The notes: generated by a model from the letters alone, not told the origin. Numbered from the stretch's first letter, positions 1 to 8,929 are shown. The stretch is DNA of 64,000 nt from Streptomyces sp. NBC_00820 (GCF_036347055.1 NZ_CP108882.1:2617001-2681000); one strand, 5' to 3'. Numbers and translations: made by a program.

Positions 1-1
1 C

Positions 2-184
2 CAGCGCAAGGCCCACTCCTCGCGCCGCATCCGAGTCGAGCACGGCATCACGCATCTGAAGAACTGGCGAGCCCTCGCCCGCCATCACGGCCGCCGCGAG
101 TACATGAGCGACACCATCCAAGCCGTGGCCGGCCTGCTCTCTCACCAGCAGACCGTCAGCCTGCCCGCCGGTCCGCGAATGTGA
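2..184 (+). CDS. IS5-type (DDE_Tnp_4) transposase, C-terminal end only
   Basis: The window opens inside a reading frame of 60 residues ending in TGA at 182-184. The stretch VEHGITHLKNWRALARHHG is the characteristic C-terminal end of DDE_Tnp_4/IS5-group transposases, where the last catalytic acidic residue lies in a VEH.I..LKNWR context. The rest of the gene lies left of the window, so I cannot say whether the element is intact. No terminal repeat could be paired because only one end is visible. It sits about 60 bp left of a complete ISAzo13 element, so this is a small nest of mobile DNA. Confidence 0.75.
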   Translation, partial: QRKAHSSRRIRVEHGITHLKNWRALARHHGRREYMSDTIQAVAGLLSHQQTVSLPAGPRM

Positions 185-243
185 ACCCATCATCGAAGCC
201 GCGGTTTCCGACGCGCCACCGCCAACCATGCACGAGCTCGTTA

Positions 244-262
244 GGGCTCGCAGAGAATCAAC
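244..262 (+). repeat. IS left terminal inverted repeat
   Basis: 19-bp GGGCTCGCAGAGAATCAAC, preceded by TTA. It matches the reverse complement of 1997-2015 at every base. If the adjacent A (243) and T (2016) are counted, the match extends to 20 bp and the duplication would instead be 2 bp. Confidence 0.9.
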
Positions 263-297
263 GTGTTGCTTCCCACGGGCGAGCTCGTTCACGTGGT

Positions 298-2001
298 ATG
301 CGCATACCTGACGAGACTCGAGATCAACTCGCCATCAAGTTCGGGGGGTTGTTCCCGCATCTGGACGAGCGGCAGCGGCGGCTGATGCTGGGGGCTGAGG
401 CCCGAATCCTGGGCCACGGCGGTATCCGGGCGGTCGCGCGGGCGGCCCAGGTCAGCGAGACGACGGTTCGCAAGGGGGTGGACGAGTTGGAGGCCGGCGA
501 GGAGTCTTTGGGACGGGTCCGCAGGGCCGGTGGTGGCCGGAAGAAGGCTGTGGACCTTGATCCGGGTCTCCGGCCCGCGCTGCTGGCACTGGTGGAACCT
601 GACGAGCGGGGCGATCCGATGTCGCCATTGCGCTGGACGGTGAAGTCGACCAGGACCCTCGCGGCCACGCTCACCCGCCAGGGGCACAGGGTGTGCGCGG
701 ACACGGTCGGAGACCTGCTGCGTGAGGAGGGCTTCAGCCTGCAGGCCGGCGCCAAGACGCTCGAGGGCAAGCAGCATCCGGACCGTGACGCCCAGTTCCG
801 CTACATCAACGAGCGGGCGACAGAGCACATGGTCGGCGGGCAGCCGGTGATCAGCGTGGACGCGAAGAAGAAGGAACTCGTCGGCGACTACAAGAACGCC
901 GGGCGTCAGTGGCGGCCCGAGGGTGAGCCGGTACAGGTCAAGACGCACCACTTCCCGGACCGGCAGGGACCGGGCAAGGCGATCCCATACGGGATCTACG
1001 ACGTCGCCGCGAACACCGGATGGGTCAGCGTCGGCACTGACCACGACACCGCCGCGTTCGCCGTCGCCTCCATCCAACGCTGGTGGCAGGCCCGTGGCAG
1101 ACACGACTACCCGCAGGCCACCCGTCTGCTGATCACCGCAGACGCAGGTGGCTCCAACGGCTACCGCACCCGCGCCTGGAAGACTGAACTCGCAGCCCTG
1201 GCCGCCGAGACGGGCTTGGACATCACGGTCTGCCACATGCCGCCGGGCACCTCGAAGTGGAACAAGATCGAACACCGGCTGTTCTCCCACATCTCCATGA
1301 ACTGGCGAGGCCGCCCGCTGACCAGCCATGACGTCATCGTGAACAGCATCGCAGCGACCACCACCCACACTGGGCTGAAAGTCCACGCCGAACTCGACCC
1401 GGGCACCTACGACACCGGCATCAAGGTCACCGACAGCGACAGCGACAGCGACAGCGACATCGACGCCCTGCCCATGCACCGGCACCGCTTCCACGGCGAC
1501 TGGAACTACACCCTCCATCCACGACCTCGCGACACCACCAGCGCAGCCAAGAAGCCGCGGCCGGCCGGCGGCCCGTCCCCGCAGCCCTGCGCCTGGCGTC
1601 TGCGCAACCCGGAGCTGACCGGCATGCCCGAACCGATGCTGGACGAACTCATCTGCCAACTGGACGGAAAGCTGGATGAGTTACGTGAGCGAGGACGGCT
1701 TCAGCAGCGAGGAGGTGAACGCATCCGTGCTCGCGGCGCAGGGGCCAAGGACAAGCTGACCACCGCCGACAGAGTCCTGGCCACTTTGCTCTACCTGCGC
1801 AAAATCGGCACCCGAGACCTGCTCGCCCAGCTCTTCGGAGTCAACGGCAGCACACTCACCAGAGCCGTTCACCAAGTCCAGCCCCTCCTGGCCGTGCACG
1901 GCTGCACCATCCCACCCTCGACAGCCCGGTTCCGCACACCCGCCGACATCGCCGCGTTCCTCGCGAACAGCAGCCCCACAGAGATCAAACCCGCATGTTG
2001 A
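298..2001 (+). CDS. ISAzo13-family transposase
   Basis: DDE transposase of 567 aa. I chose the ATG at 298 because it is the first in-frame start inside the inverted repeats; the open frame extends upstream beyond the element. The N-terminal part has an HTH-like segment (RAVARAAQVSETTVRKGVDEL). Catalytic residues appear as D188 (VISVDAKKKE), D282 (LITADAGGSNGY) and E325 (TSKWNKIEHRLFS), the usual ISAzo13 arrangement. A Ser-Asp microsatellite (DSDSDSDSD) follows around residue 380. The last ~110 residues form a second helical module (TTADRVLATLLYLRKIGTRD ... FGVNGSTLTRAV) resembling the N-terminal HTH of IS5/DDE_Tnp_4 transposases. The stop codon overlaps the right inverted repeat. Confidence 0.88.
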   Translation: MRIPDETRDQLAIKFGGLFPHLDERQRRLMLGAEARILGHGGIRAVARAAQVSETTVRKGVDELEAGEESLGRVRRAGGGRKKAVDLDPGLRPALLALVEPDERGDPMSPLRWTVKSTRTLAATLTRQGHRVCADTVGDLLREEGFSLQAGAKTLEGKQHPDRDAQFRYINERATEHMVGGQPVISVDAKKKELVGDYKNAGRQWRPEGEPVQVKTHHFPDRQGPGKAIPYGIYDVAANTGWVSVGTDHDTAAFAVASIQRWWQARGRHDYPQATRLLITADAGGSNGYRTRAWKTELAALAAETGLDITVCHMPPGTSKWNKIEHRLFSHISMNWRGRPLTSHDVIVNSIAATTTHTGLKVHAELDPGTYDTGIKVTDSDSDSDSDIDALPMHRHRFHGDWNYTLHPRPRDTTSAAKKPRPAGGPSPQPCAWRLRNPELTGMPEPMLDELICQLDGKLDELRERGRLQQRGGERIRARGAGAKDKLTTADRVLATLLYLRKIGTRDLLAQLFGVNGSTLTRAVHQVQPLLAVHGCTIPPSTARFRTPADIAAFLANSSPTEIKPAC

Positions 2002-2015
2002 TTCTCTGCGAGCCC
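1997..2015 (-). repeat. IS right terminal inverted repeat
   Basis: 19-bp GTTGATTCTCTGCGAGCCC, followed by TTA at 2016-2018. It contains the last bases of the transposase stop codon. Confidence 0.9.
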
Positions 2016-2058
2016 TTAGGCTCGCCGGGGAGCGTGTCTCTTGATCACGGGGGAAGAA

Positions 2059-4032
2059 GTGCCGGACGAGTCCAAGTTGGCGTCCCGGGCCGCGATGTCC
2101 GTGCTGGAACTGCTCGCCGAGGGGGCACCGGCCGCCCGGTTCGAGGAACTCGCGCGGACCGCGCGGCGTGAGGGCGCTCCCGCCGGCGTCCTCGCGGAAC
2201 TCGACCAGGCGGTACGCCTGGCCACGCGCGTCCACTCCCGGATCGGCCACGACCGGCAGCGGGAGGCGGGTCTCGCCGCGCTCGTCGACACCGCCCACGA
2301 CGTCGCCCTGGTCCACGACCCGGACGCGTTGCTGCACGAGATCACCCGGCGGGCGCGCCGGCTGCTGCATCTCGACATGGCGTACATCGGGCTGCACGAG
2401 CCGGAAGGCGGCTCGCGCGTCCGGGCCGCGGAGGGCGGGACCACGTCGAGCGCCATCGGGCTGCGGACCCGCGACGGTTTCGGCATCGGCGGTCTCGTCC
2501 GGGCGAGCGGGGCACCCGCGTGGACGCCCGACTACCTGGCCGACGCGCACATCCCGCACAGCCCGGACATCGACGCGGTGGTGCGGGCCGAGGGGCTCCA
2601 GGCTGTCCTGGCGGTGCCGCTCGGCCACGGCGGCACGGTATTCGGGACCCTCTACGGCGCCGTCCGGAAGGTGCGCCACTTCTCGCCCGACGAGATCAGC
2701 CTGATGCGCTCGCTGGGCAGCCTCGCCGCGGTCGCCGTCGAACGCACGAGGCTGCTGGAGGAGACGCGGGCCGAGGTCGCCGAACGGGAACGGGACACCT
2801 CCCGCGCCCGGAGCAGCCTGAGCGCGCAGCGTCGCGTCGAGGCCGCGTACATCCGGCTGATCGACCTGGTGCTCGGCGGCGGCGACCCCCGGACCGTGGC
2901 CGAGGCGGCGGCCGCGGAGCTGTCGGGATCACTGGTTCTCAGGGACTGCGTGGGACGCACCGTGGTCGTGACCGGTGAACCGCCGGGGCTCACCGAGGAC
3001 GACCTGCTCCGCTGGACCTACGACGCCCACGCCGCGGGCTGTCCGGTGCCGATGTCCAGAAACGGCTGGATCGCGCCGGTCACCGCCGGCGGCGAGAACC
3101 TCGGTGTCCTCGTGCTGGTCCCCGACGAGCCGCTCACGGACGGTTCCGGGGTGCGCCTGCTCCAGCTCACGGCGCGGGCGGTCGCGCTGATCCTGCTGCT
3201 GCAGCGCACCATGGTCGTCGCGCACGACCAGATCCGTGACGAACTGTTCGAGGAGCTGCTCAGCGACATCCGGCCGCAGCCGCGGCAGCTGACCTCCCGG
3301 GCGCGCAGACTCGGCATCGCCGTCGACGAGCCGCATGTGCTGGTGGTCGCCCGTCCCGAGGGGGGTTCCGAGGGCAGGGCCGCCGCGTGGGCGTCGTCGT
3401 ACGCCCATCGCACGTCCGGGCTGCGGAAGGTGTGCGACGGCTGTGTGACGCTGCTGCTGCCCGGCGAGGACCCGCTCGCCGCGGCGAACGCCGTCTCGGC
3501 GGAGCTCTCGCCGCTCATCGGTCATCCCGTCACGATCGGGGCGGCGGGCCCCGTTTCGGGGCCGGACCATGTGGCCCGGGCCCACCGCGAAGCGCTCGGC
3601 TGCCTGGAGGCCCTCACCGAGCTGGGCGACCTCGGTTCCGTCGCCACCCCGCAGCGCATGGGCTTCCTCGGCGTGCTGCTCTCCGAGACGCACGACGTCG
3701 ACGCCTACGTCAGGTCCGTGCTCGGACCGGTGCTGGACTACGACGCCGAGCGGCTGACCGAACTCATCCGCACGCTCGACGCCTATTTCGTCTCGTCGTC
3801 CAGCCCCACCCGCGCGGCTTCGGCCCTGTACGTGCACCCCAACACCGTCTCCCGGCGGCTGGAGCGCATCACCGAACTCCTGGGAGCCGACTGGCAGGCC
3901 CCGGAGCGCGCACTGGAGATTCAGCTCGCCCTGCGCCTGCACCGCACCCGGGGCACCTTGAGGCACCGGCGGGCGCACGGAGAGACCGGGATCAGGCGGA
4001 AGAAGAAGGGAAGTGGAGAAGTGGGGCCGTGA
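2059..4032 (+). CDS. GAF-domain PucR/CdaR-family transcriptional regulator
   Basis: A 657-aa regulator. GTG at 2059 is chosen because GGGGGAAG lies just upstream; an in-frame TTG at 2041 would add six residues. Layout: N-terminal helical segment, a GAF-like sensor at roughly residues 95-235 (ALVHDPDALLHEITRRARRL ... GTLYGAVRKVRHFSPDE), a coiled-coil linker, a central PucR-type region and a C-terminal HTH_30 motif (TRAASALYVHPNTVSRRLERI) about 60 residues from the end. Proteins of this build usually regulate amino-acid, purine or aromatic catabolism; no target is visible here. The ISAzo13 element ends 44 bp before the start, so native upstream regulation may be disturbed. The gene runs convergently into rnpB, with 17 bp between them. 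Confidence 0.88.
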   Translation: MPDESKLASRAAMSVLELLAEGAPAARFEELARTARREGAPAGVLAELDQAVRLATRVHSRIGHDRQREAGLAALVDTAHDVALVHDPDALLHEITRRARRLLHLDMAYIGLHEPEGGSRVRAAEGGTTSSAIGLRTRDGFGIGGLVRASGAPAWTPDYLADAHIPHSPDIDAVVRAEGLQAVLAVPLGHGGTVFGTLYGAVRKVRHFSPDEISLMRSLGSLAAVAVERTRLLEETRAEVAERERDTSRARSSLSAQRRVEAAYIRLIDLVLGGGDPRTVAEAAAAELSGSLVLRDCVGRTVVVTGEPPGLTEDDLLRWTYDAHAAGCPVPMSRNGWIAPVTAGGENLGVLVLVPDEPLTDGSGVRLLQLTARAVALILLLQRTMVVAHDQIRDELFEELLSDIRPQPRQLTSRARRLGIAVDEPHVLVVARPEGGSEGRAAAWASSYAHRTSGLRKVCDGCVTLLLPGEDPLAAANAVSAELSPLIGHPVTIGAAGPVSGPDHVARAHREALGCLEALTELGDLGSVATPQRMGFLGVLLSETHDVDAYVRSVLGPVLDYDAERLTELIRTLDAYFVSSSSPTRAASALYVHPNTVSRRLERITELLGADWQAPERALEIQLALRLHRTRGTLRHRRAHGETGIRRKKKGSGEVGP

Positions 4033-4049
4033 CCGGCCGGTAGGAGAGA

Positions 4050-4458
4050 GGCAGACGAGTCGGGCTGTACGCCGGGTTCTGTCCCGGAGGTCCTCGCGGG
4101 CCTTCCGGTGACGGCCATCCATCTAGGACCGGCGTTGCCGCCGGTCTCGTGCGGTCTACCCGCGGACTCGGGCGGGCAGCCCTCGATCGTCCGCGCAGAA
4201 ACACCGGGGTGTTTCCTTTTGACCTTGCTCCGGGTGGGGTTTACCTAGCTGCCCAGGTCACCCTGGGCACTGGTGGTCTCTTACACCACCGTTTCACCCT
4301 TACCGAGGGCCGAAGCCCCCGGCGGTCTGTTTTCTGTGGCACTGTCCCGCGGGTCACCCCGGGTGGCCGTTAGCCACCACCTTGCCCTGTGGAGCCCGGA
4401 CGTTCCTCGGGAAGCCCCCTAGGGGGACTCCACGCGGCCGTCCGCCCGGCTCGTCTGC
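4050..4458 (-). ncRNA. rnpB: RNase P RNA (bacterial type A)
   Basis: Read on the minus strand, the 5' end GCAGACGAG pairs with the 3' end CTCGTCTGC to form helix P1. Between them are the conserved cores: GAGGAACGTCCGGGCTCCAC (P4 5' strand and CR-I) near the 5' end, the AGATGGATGGCCGTC region, and ACAGAACCCGGCGTACAG (CR-V/P4 3' strand) near the 3' end. The length of about 409 nt fits Streptomyces type A RNase P RNA, the ribozyme that matures tRNA 5' ends. The 5' 40 nt overlap the end of the EamA permease gene on the same strand. The RNA therefore needs a promoter inside that coding sequence or is processed from a shared transcript. Confidence 0.97.
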
Positions 4459-5390
4459 CGTGTCGACCATGGTACCGGGCGCGCGGGCCGGCGTGGACCG
4501 GCGGCGGTGGCGAGGACCGAGCCGGTGAGGATCAGGGCGAAGGCGGCCAGGATTCCGGGGGTCAGGCGTTCGTGCAGGAAGAGGGCGCCCGCCGCGACCG
4601 CGACGGCCGGGTTGACGTAGGTGATGACCGTGGCCCGGGTCGGACCGGCCTCCTTGATCAGTTCCAGGAAGGCCACGAAGGCGACGGCCGTGCAGATCAC
4701 TCCCAGTCCCGCCAGGGACACGAGGACGGACGCGGAGGGGACGGCGGCGGGGCGGGTGAGGACCGCCGCCGGGGCGTAGACCAGGGCCGCGAGGGTGAGG
4801 CAGGCGGCCGTCAGGTGCAGGGACGGGACCTCCTTGAGGCGGCGGGCGGCTATCAGCGGGGCGGTGGCGTAGCCGACGACCGTCACCAGCACCTCGACGA
4901 GCGAGCGCGCGTCGCCGCCGGTGAGGTGCGGGGCGGTGAGGACCGCCACTCCGCCGAGGCCGAGCGTGAGGCCCGCGAGGCGCCGCGCGCCCAGGCGTTC
5001 TCTCTCTCCCGGCTCCCCCGGCTCCCCCGGCTCCCCCGGCCGTCCCGGCACGAAGAGGCGGGAGGCCAGGACGCCGACGATCGGCACCCCCGCGATGAGC
5101 AGGCCCGCCGTCGAGCTGGACAGGTGCCGTTCAGCGTCGGTCAGGGTGAACCAGGGGCCCATGATCTCCAGCACGGCGAAGGCCAGCATGGGGCGCCAGT
5201 GGGCACGTACGGTCGCGGGCAGGCCGCCCTGGCGCAGGGCGAACGGGAGGAGCAGGACGGCGCCCAGGGCGCAGCGGGTGAACACCACCATGGGTGGGGA
5301 CACCGCGTCCACCGCCACCTTGATCATCAGATAGGGGATGCCCCAGACCACTCCCATCAGGGAGAACAGGAACCAGCCGCGTGCAGTCAT
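4419..5390 (-). CDS. EamA-family (DMT) transporter
   Basis: A 323-aa integral membrane protein with about ten hydrophobic segments arranged as two EamA repeats, starting MTARGWFLFSLMGVVWGIPY. EamA permeases of the drug/metabolite superfamily export amino acids or other small metabolites; the substrate here is unknown. A short cytoplasmic loop carries a PGEPGEPGEPGE repeat encoded by 9-bp tandem repeats near 5011-5040. The final 40 bp of coding sequence are shared with the 5' end of rnpB on the same strand. The next gene upstream on this strand is an AraC regulator 19 bp away, so the two may be cotranscribed and the regulator may control the exporter. Confidence 0.88.
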   Translation of the reverse strand: MTARGWFLFSLMGVVWGIPYLMIKVAVDAVSPPMVVFTRCALGAVLLLPFALRQGGLPATVRAHWRPMLAFAVLEIMGPWFTLTDAERHLSSSTAGLLIAGVPIVGVLASRLFVPGRPGEPGEPGEPGERERLGARRLAGLTLGLGGVAVLTAPHLTGGDARSLVEVLVTVVGYATAPLIAARRLKEVPSLHLTAACLTLAALVYAPAAVLTRPAAVPSASVLVSLAGLGVICTAVAFVAFLELIKEAGPTRATVITYVNPAVAVAAGALFLHERLTPGILAAFALILTGSVLATAAGPRRPARPVPWSTRQTSRADGRVESP

Positions 5391-5409
5391 GGGGCGAGTC
5401 TCGGCCCGT

Positions 5410-6252
5410 TCAGCGGCCGGAGTCTTGAACGCTGTTGCGGTAGGCCGCCGGGGTCACCCCGAGCACGCGGCGGAACCACCGGGTCAGGTGCGCCTGGTCG
5501 GCGAAGCCGACGAGGGTGGCGACCTCTGCGGGGCGCAGTCCGGAGGCGAGCAGCGCGCGGGCCCGGGAGACCCGGTACTGGGCGAGCCAGGCGTAGGGGG
5601 GTATGCCCATCGTCGTACGGAAGGCCCGCAGCAGCTGGTAGCGGGACAGGCCGAGGTCGGCGGCGAGGGCGGCGAGGGCCGGTGGGGCGGTGAGTTCGTC
5701 GGCGAGGCGGTCGCGGGCCGTGCGGGCGATCGCGGCCGCTCCGGGGACGAGTCCGGTCACCGGTCTGGCCGTGGCGTGGCGGTGGGCCAGGGCGGTCAGC
5801 AGCCAGGGCAGGCGGGACTCGGCCTCCAGCGGGTCGGGGCAGACGCTGAGGTCGGCGTGGGCGCGGCTGAGCGCGGCGGCGAGTTCGGGGTCGTGGATGA
5901 GCGGCTCGCGGAAGTGCGGCAGGCCGCCGCCGAGGGTGCCCTCGGCGCGGAGGCCGTCCGCGAGCAGGGCCGGGTCGGCGTACAGGGCGCGGTAGGCGTA
6001 GCCGTCGGTGGGGTTGCCGGGGCCGCCGGTGTGCGTCTCGCCGGGTTCGAGGACGACGATCGTGCCGGGACCGGTGCGGATGTGGCCGCCCCGGTAGTCG
6101 ATGACCTCGGAGCCGCCGACGCAGACGCCGACGGTGTACTCCTCGTGCGCGTGCGGGGCGTAGACGTGCTGCCGGAAACTCGCGGTCAGCAGGTCGAGCG
6201 GTGGCCCGCAGCGGCCCAGTCTCGCCCTGGTCCACAGTGCCTGTTCCGCCAT
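5410..6252 (-). CDS. AraC-family transcriptional regulator
   Basis: A 280-aa protein starting ATG at 6252, with AGGGGG 8-13 nt upstream. The N-terminal half is an AraC-type cupin (YAPHAHEEYTVGVCVGG ... GTIVVLEPGETHTG), which senses a ligand. The last 100 residues hold the double HTH (LAADLGLSRYQLLRAFR and EVATLVGFADQAHLTRWFRR followed by GVTPAAYR). This is the AraC_binding plus HTH_18 class, often neighbouring the exporter it controls. It lies 19 bp upstream of the EamA gene in the same direction, which supports local control of that permease. The 185 bp upstream contain imperfect repeats of GTTGCCTTGCCC. Confidence 0.9.
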   Translation of the reverse strand: MAEQALWTRARLGRCGPPLDLLTASFRQHVYAPHAHEEYTVGVCVGGSEVIDYRGGHIRTGPGTIVVLEPGETHTGGPGNPTDGYAYRALYADPALLADGLRAEGTLGGGLPHFREPLIHDPELAAALSRAHADLSVCPDPLEAESRLPWLLTALAHRHATARPVTGLVPGAAAIARTARDRLADELTAPPALAALAADLGLSRYQLLRAFRTTMGIPPYAWLAQYRVSRARALLASGLRPAEVATLVGFADQAHLTRWFRRVLGVTPAAYRNSVQDSGR

Positions 6253-6437
6253 GGCGGATCCCCCTTGTCGTACCTGTCCCGTTGCCTTGCCCCGTCGCGT
6301 TGCCTTGCCCGGCGCGTTGCCGCACACGGCGCGCTCCGCACCCGTCCCGTTGCCGCACCCGCCGCACTGGCGCACCCGTCTCGTCCGGCTGTGGGGGCAA
6401 CGCCCTCGGGCCCCCTTTCCATGCCGCTTCGGGGGCC

Positions 6438-7871
6438 TCACACCGGGGTGAAGAGGATCTTCGAGGTGCCCGGATCCGCTCCGACGAGGCGCACGCGCAG
6501 CCGTTCGCCGAGCGGCAGGCTTTCGCCCTCGATCCGGCCGATGACGGCCGGGGTGTCCAACTGCACGGTACCGACGGTGGGTTCGTGGTCGGACAGGTCC
6601 ACCACGCAGCCCTCGAAGACCTCTCCGACCCGGTCCTTGAGCAGGGCGGCCTCGATGATGTCGACGCACCCGCGCTCCACCGTGCCGGCGATCCGCGAGC
6701 CGTCGGCCATCTGCCGGGGCAGCGCGTCCAGCGCCGCGAGCACCCAGTCGGGCGTGCCCTGGCCGGCGAGGGCGGCGAGGCAGATCGCGGAGGCGTAGCG
6801 GTCGGCGAGGCGGCGCAGCGGGGCCGTGCAGTGGGTGTAGGGGGCGGCGACGGCGGCGTGCGAGGTGATCGCGGGGAGGGCGCCGTCCCGGAAGACGGTG
6901 TATCCGGCGCCGCGCAGCAGGGTCGTGCACTCCTGGAGGAACGCCGCGTGGTCGGGGCGGTGCGGGTCGAGGGTGCGGATCAGCGCCGCGTACGACATGT
7001 GGTGCGGCCAGTCGATGTGCAGGGCTGTCGCGGTACGGCGCAGCCGGGCCACGGCGCCGTCGGGGGCGGTCGGGAGCGTGCGCAGGATGCCGGTGCCGGC
7101 GGCCAGCATCAGGTCGGCGGCGGCCATTCCGGTGAGCAGGGAGAGCTGGGCGTTCCAGGCGTCGGCGGGCAGGGGCGCGCGATAGGATAGCTCGTAGGTG
7201 TGGTCCCGCGCGGTGATCTCCTGCTCGGGCACGTTGAGGGAGATGCCGCCCCGCTCGACCTCCAGCCGTTCCCGGGCACGGCCGATCTCGGCGAGCAGCG
7301 CGACCGGTTCCTCGGCCGTCCCGTCGTCGATCCGGCGCTGCGCGCCCGCGTAGTCCAGCTTGGCGCGGCTGCGGACCAGCGCGCGGCGGACGTCGGCGAC
7401 CACGGTGCGGCCCTCCGCGTCCAGGTCGATCGTCCACAGCACGGCCGGCCTGGTCCGGTCCGGCAGCAGGCTCGCCGCGCCCTCGCTGAGCACGAAGGGG
7501 TGCAGCGGGACCTTCTCGTCGGGGAAGTACAGCGTGTTCACCCGCCGGTGCGCCTCCGCGTCCAGCGCGGTCCCGGGCGCGACGAACGCGCCGGCGTCGG
7601 CGATGGCGTACCGGACCCGGTACCCGGTCCCCCGCCGGGACAGATGCGTCGCCTGGTCGAGATCGGTGGTGCCCGGTGGGTCGAGCGTGAAGAAGGGGAT
7701 GTCCGTGGCGTCGTACGAGGGCAGCGCCGGTGCCTTCGCCGCCCGCTCCGCCTCCTCCTGGACCTCGGCCGGAAACGCCCCCGGCACACCGAGTTCCGTG
7801 CGGAGCGCGGCGAGCGCGGCGCGGAGGGGGGCCTTGGGGGCGCCGGTCACGCGAATGTGGCGGCGGGGCAT
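6438..7871 (-). CDS. RNB-domain ribonuclease (RNase II/R-like)
   Basis: A 477-aa protein starting ATG at 7871; no strong Shine-Dalgarno is seen, and an in-frame GTG at 7889 is an alternative. The catalytic RNB domain fills the middle: FTLDPPGTTDLDQATHL carries the Asp cluster that binds Mg2+ in RNase II, followed by RYAIADAGAFV and RVNTLYFPDEKVPLHP. The flanking cold-shock and S1 RNA-binding domains of E. coli RNase II/R are absent or reduced, so it is shorter than classical members. It likely degrades single-stranded RNA 3' to 5'. The gene is monocistronic. Confidence 0.88.
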   Translation of the reverse strand: MPRRHIRVTGAPKAPLRAALAALRTELGVPGAFPAEVQEEAERAAKAPALPSYDATDIPFFTLDPPGTTDLDQATHLSRRGTGYRVRYAIADAGAFVAPGTALDAEAHRRVNTLYFPDEKVPLHPFVLSEGAASLLPDRTRPAVLWTIDLDAEGRTVVADVRRALVRSRAKLDYAGAQRRIDDGTAEEPVALLAEIGRARERLEVERGGISLNVPEQEITARDHTYELSYRAPLPADAWNAQLSLLTGMAAADLMLAAGTGILRTLPTAPDGAVARLRRTATALHIDWPHHMSYAALIRTLDPHRPDHAAFLQECTTLLRGAGYTVFRDGALPAITSHAAVAAPYTHCTAPLRRLADRYASAICLAALAGQGTPDWVLAALDALPRQMADGSRIAGTVERGCVDIIEAALLKDRVGEVFEGCVVDLSDHEPTVGTVQLDTPAVIGRIEGESLPLGERLRVRLVGADPGTSKILFTPV

Positions 7872-8112
7872 ACACACGAGCGTAAGCACAAAGGCGCTCG
7901 CGCGGCGGTCGAGCGGGGTGGTCGAGCGGGGTGGTGGGGGCTACGGGGGCGATGAGGAGGGCGGGCGGCCGGGGCTGTGGGGCGGCGGGGTGCGGCGGCG
8001 GGACCCGAGGCCGGGAGGCGCAGGCGGGAGCAAGGGCAGGCGCGCGGGTGCGGGCGGAGTGCGGGCGGCGGTAAGCCGTAGGCTGGCGCCGAAGCGATGA
8101 GAAGGAGTGCCC

Positions 8113-8904
8113 GTGCTTGTGCTGCTGCCGCCCTCGGAAGGGAAGGCGTCCTCGGGACGGGGAGCCCCGCTGAAGCCGGAGGCGTTGTCGCTGCCGGGGC
8201 TGGCCGGGGCGCGGGAGGCGGTGCTCGGGGAGCTGTTCGAGCTGTGCGCCGGGGACCCGGGCCAGAACGAGAAGGCGCGCGAGGTGCTCGGGCTGAGCGA
8301 GGGGCTGCGCGGGGAGATCGCGAAGAACGCCGTGCTGCGCACGGCCGGGGCCCGTCCCGCCGGGGAGATCTACACCGGTGTGCTCTACGACTCCCTGGAC
8401 CTGGCCTCGCTGGACACGGCGGCGAAGAGGCGCGCGGCGCGCTCGCTGCTGGTCTTCTCCGGGCTCTGGGGCGCGGTGCGGGTCACGGACCGGATCCCCT
8501 CCTACCGCTGCTCGATGGGCGTCAAGCTGCCGGGGCTGGGCGCGCTGGCCGGGCACTGGCGCACGCCGATGGCCGAGGTGATGCCCGAGGTGGCCGGTGA
8601 CGGCCTCGTGCTGGACCTGCGCTCGGCGGCCTACGCGGCCGCCTGGAAGCCGAAGGGTGAGATCGCCGGGCGTACCGCGACCGTACGGGTGCTGCACGCG
8701 CCGACGCGGAAGGTCGTCAGCCACTTCAACAAGGCGACGAAGGGCCGGATCGTACGGAGCCTGCTGTCGGCCGGGACCGCGCCGAAGGACCCCGCCGAGC
8801 TGGTCGAGGCGCTGCGGGACCTCGGGTACACCGTGGAGGCCGGGGCACCGGCGGCGGGCGGGAAGGCGTGGTCGCTGGACGTGCTGGTGGACGAGGTCCA
8901 CTGA
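8113..8904 (+). CDS. yaaA: YaaA-family (UPF0246) peroxide-stress protein
   Basis: The start is GTG at 8113 because AAGGAG (8102-8107) then sits 5 nt upstream; the GTG at 8107 overlaps that site. The 263-aa protein begins VLVLLPPSEGK and contains the family block (YTGVLYDSLD, VFSGLWGAVRVTDRIPSYR, KVVSHFNKATKGRIVR). In E. coli YaaA lowers intracellular free iron and protects against peroxide damage; the fold binds DNA. It is followed 82 bp later by the KDPG aldolase gene, separated by an operator-like array. Confidence 0.88.
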   Translation: MLVLLPPSEGKASSGRGAPLKPEALSLPGLAGAREAVLGELFELCAGDPGQNEKAREVLGLSEGLRGEIAKNAVLRTAGARPAGEIYTGVLYDSLDLASLDTAAKRRAARSLLVFSGLWGAVRVTDRIPSYRCSMGVKLPGLGALAGHWRTPMAEVMPEVAGDGLVLDLRSAAYAAAWKPKGEIAGRTATVRVLHAPTRKVVSHFNKATKGRIVRSLLSAGTAPKDPAELVEALRDLGYTVEAGAPAAGGKAWSLDVLVDEVH

Positions 8905-8929
8905 CGGACCACCGGCACATGTCGTGTCG

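Larger units (their letters stand above)
244..2015 (+). mobile_element. Complete ISAzo13-family insertion sequence (1,772 bp)
   Basis: Both ends are visible. The left end GGGCTCGCAGAGAATCAAC (244-262) is the exact reverse complement of the right end (1997-2015), a perfect 19-bp terminal inverted repeat. The trinucleotide TTA flanks the element directly at 241-243 and 2016-2018, consistent with a 3-bp target duplication. One transposase gene fills the element, and its stop codon lies inside the right inverted repeat. The repeats carry no mismatch, which suggests a fairly recent insertion. The target lies between an IS5-type element and the promoter region of the PucR-family regulator, so it may have separated that gene from upstream control sequence. 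Confidence 0.88.

Noticed and set aside
1..2015. A composite transposon or integrative element at the left edge.
   Set aside because: Only a transposase tail and one complete IS are visible; no cargo, integrase or matching outer repeats can be seen in the window.
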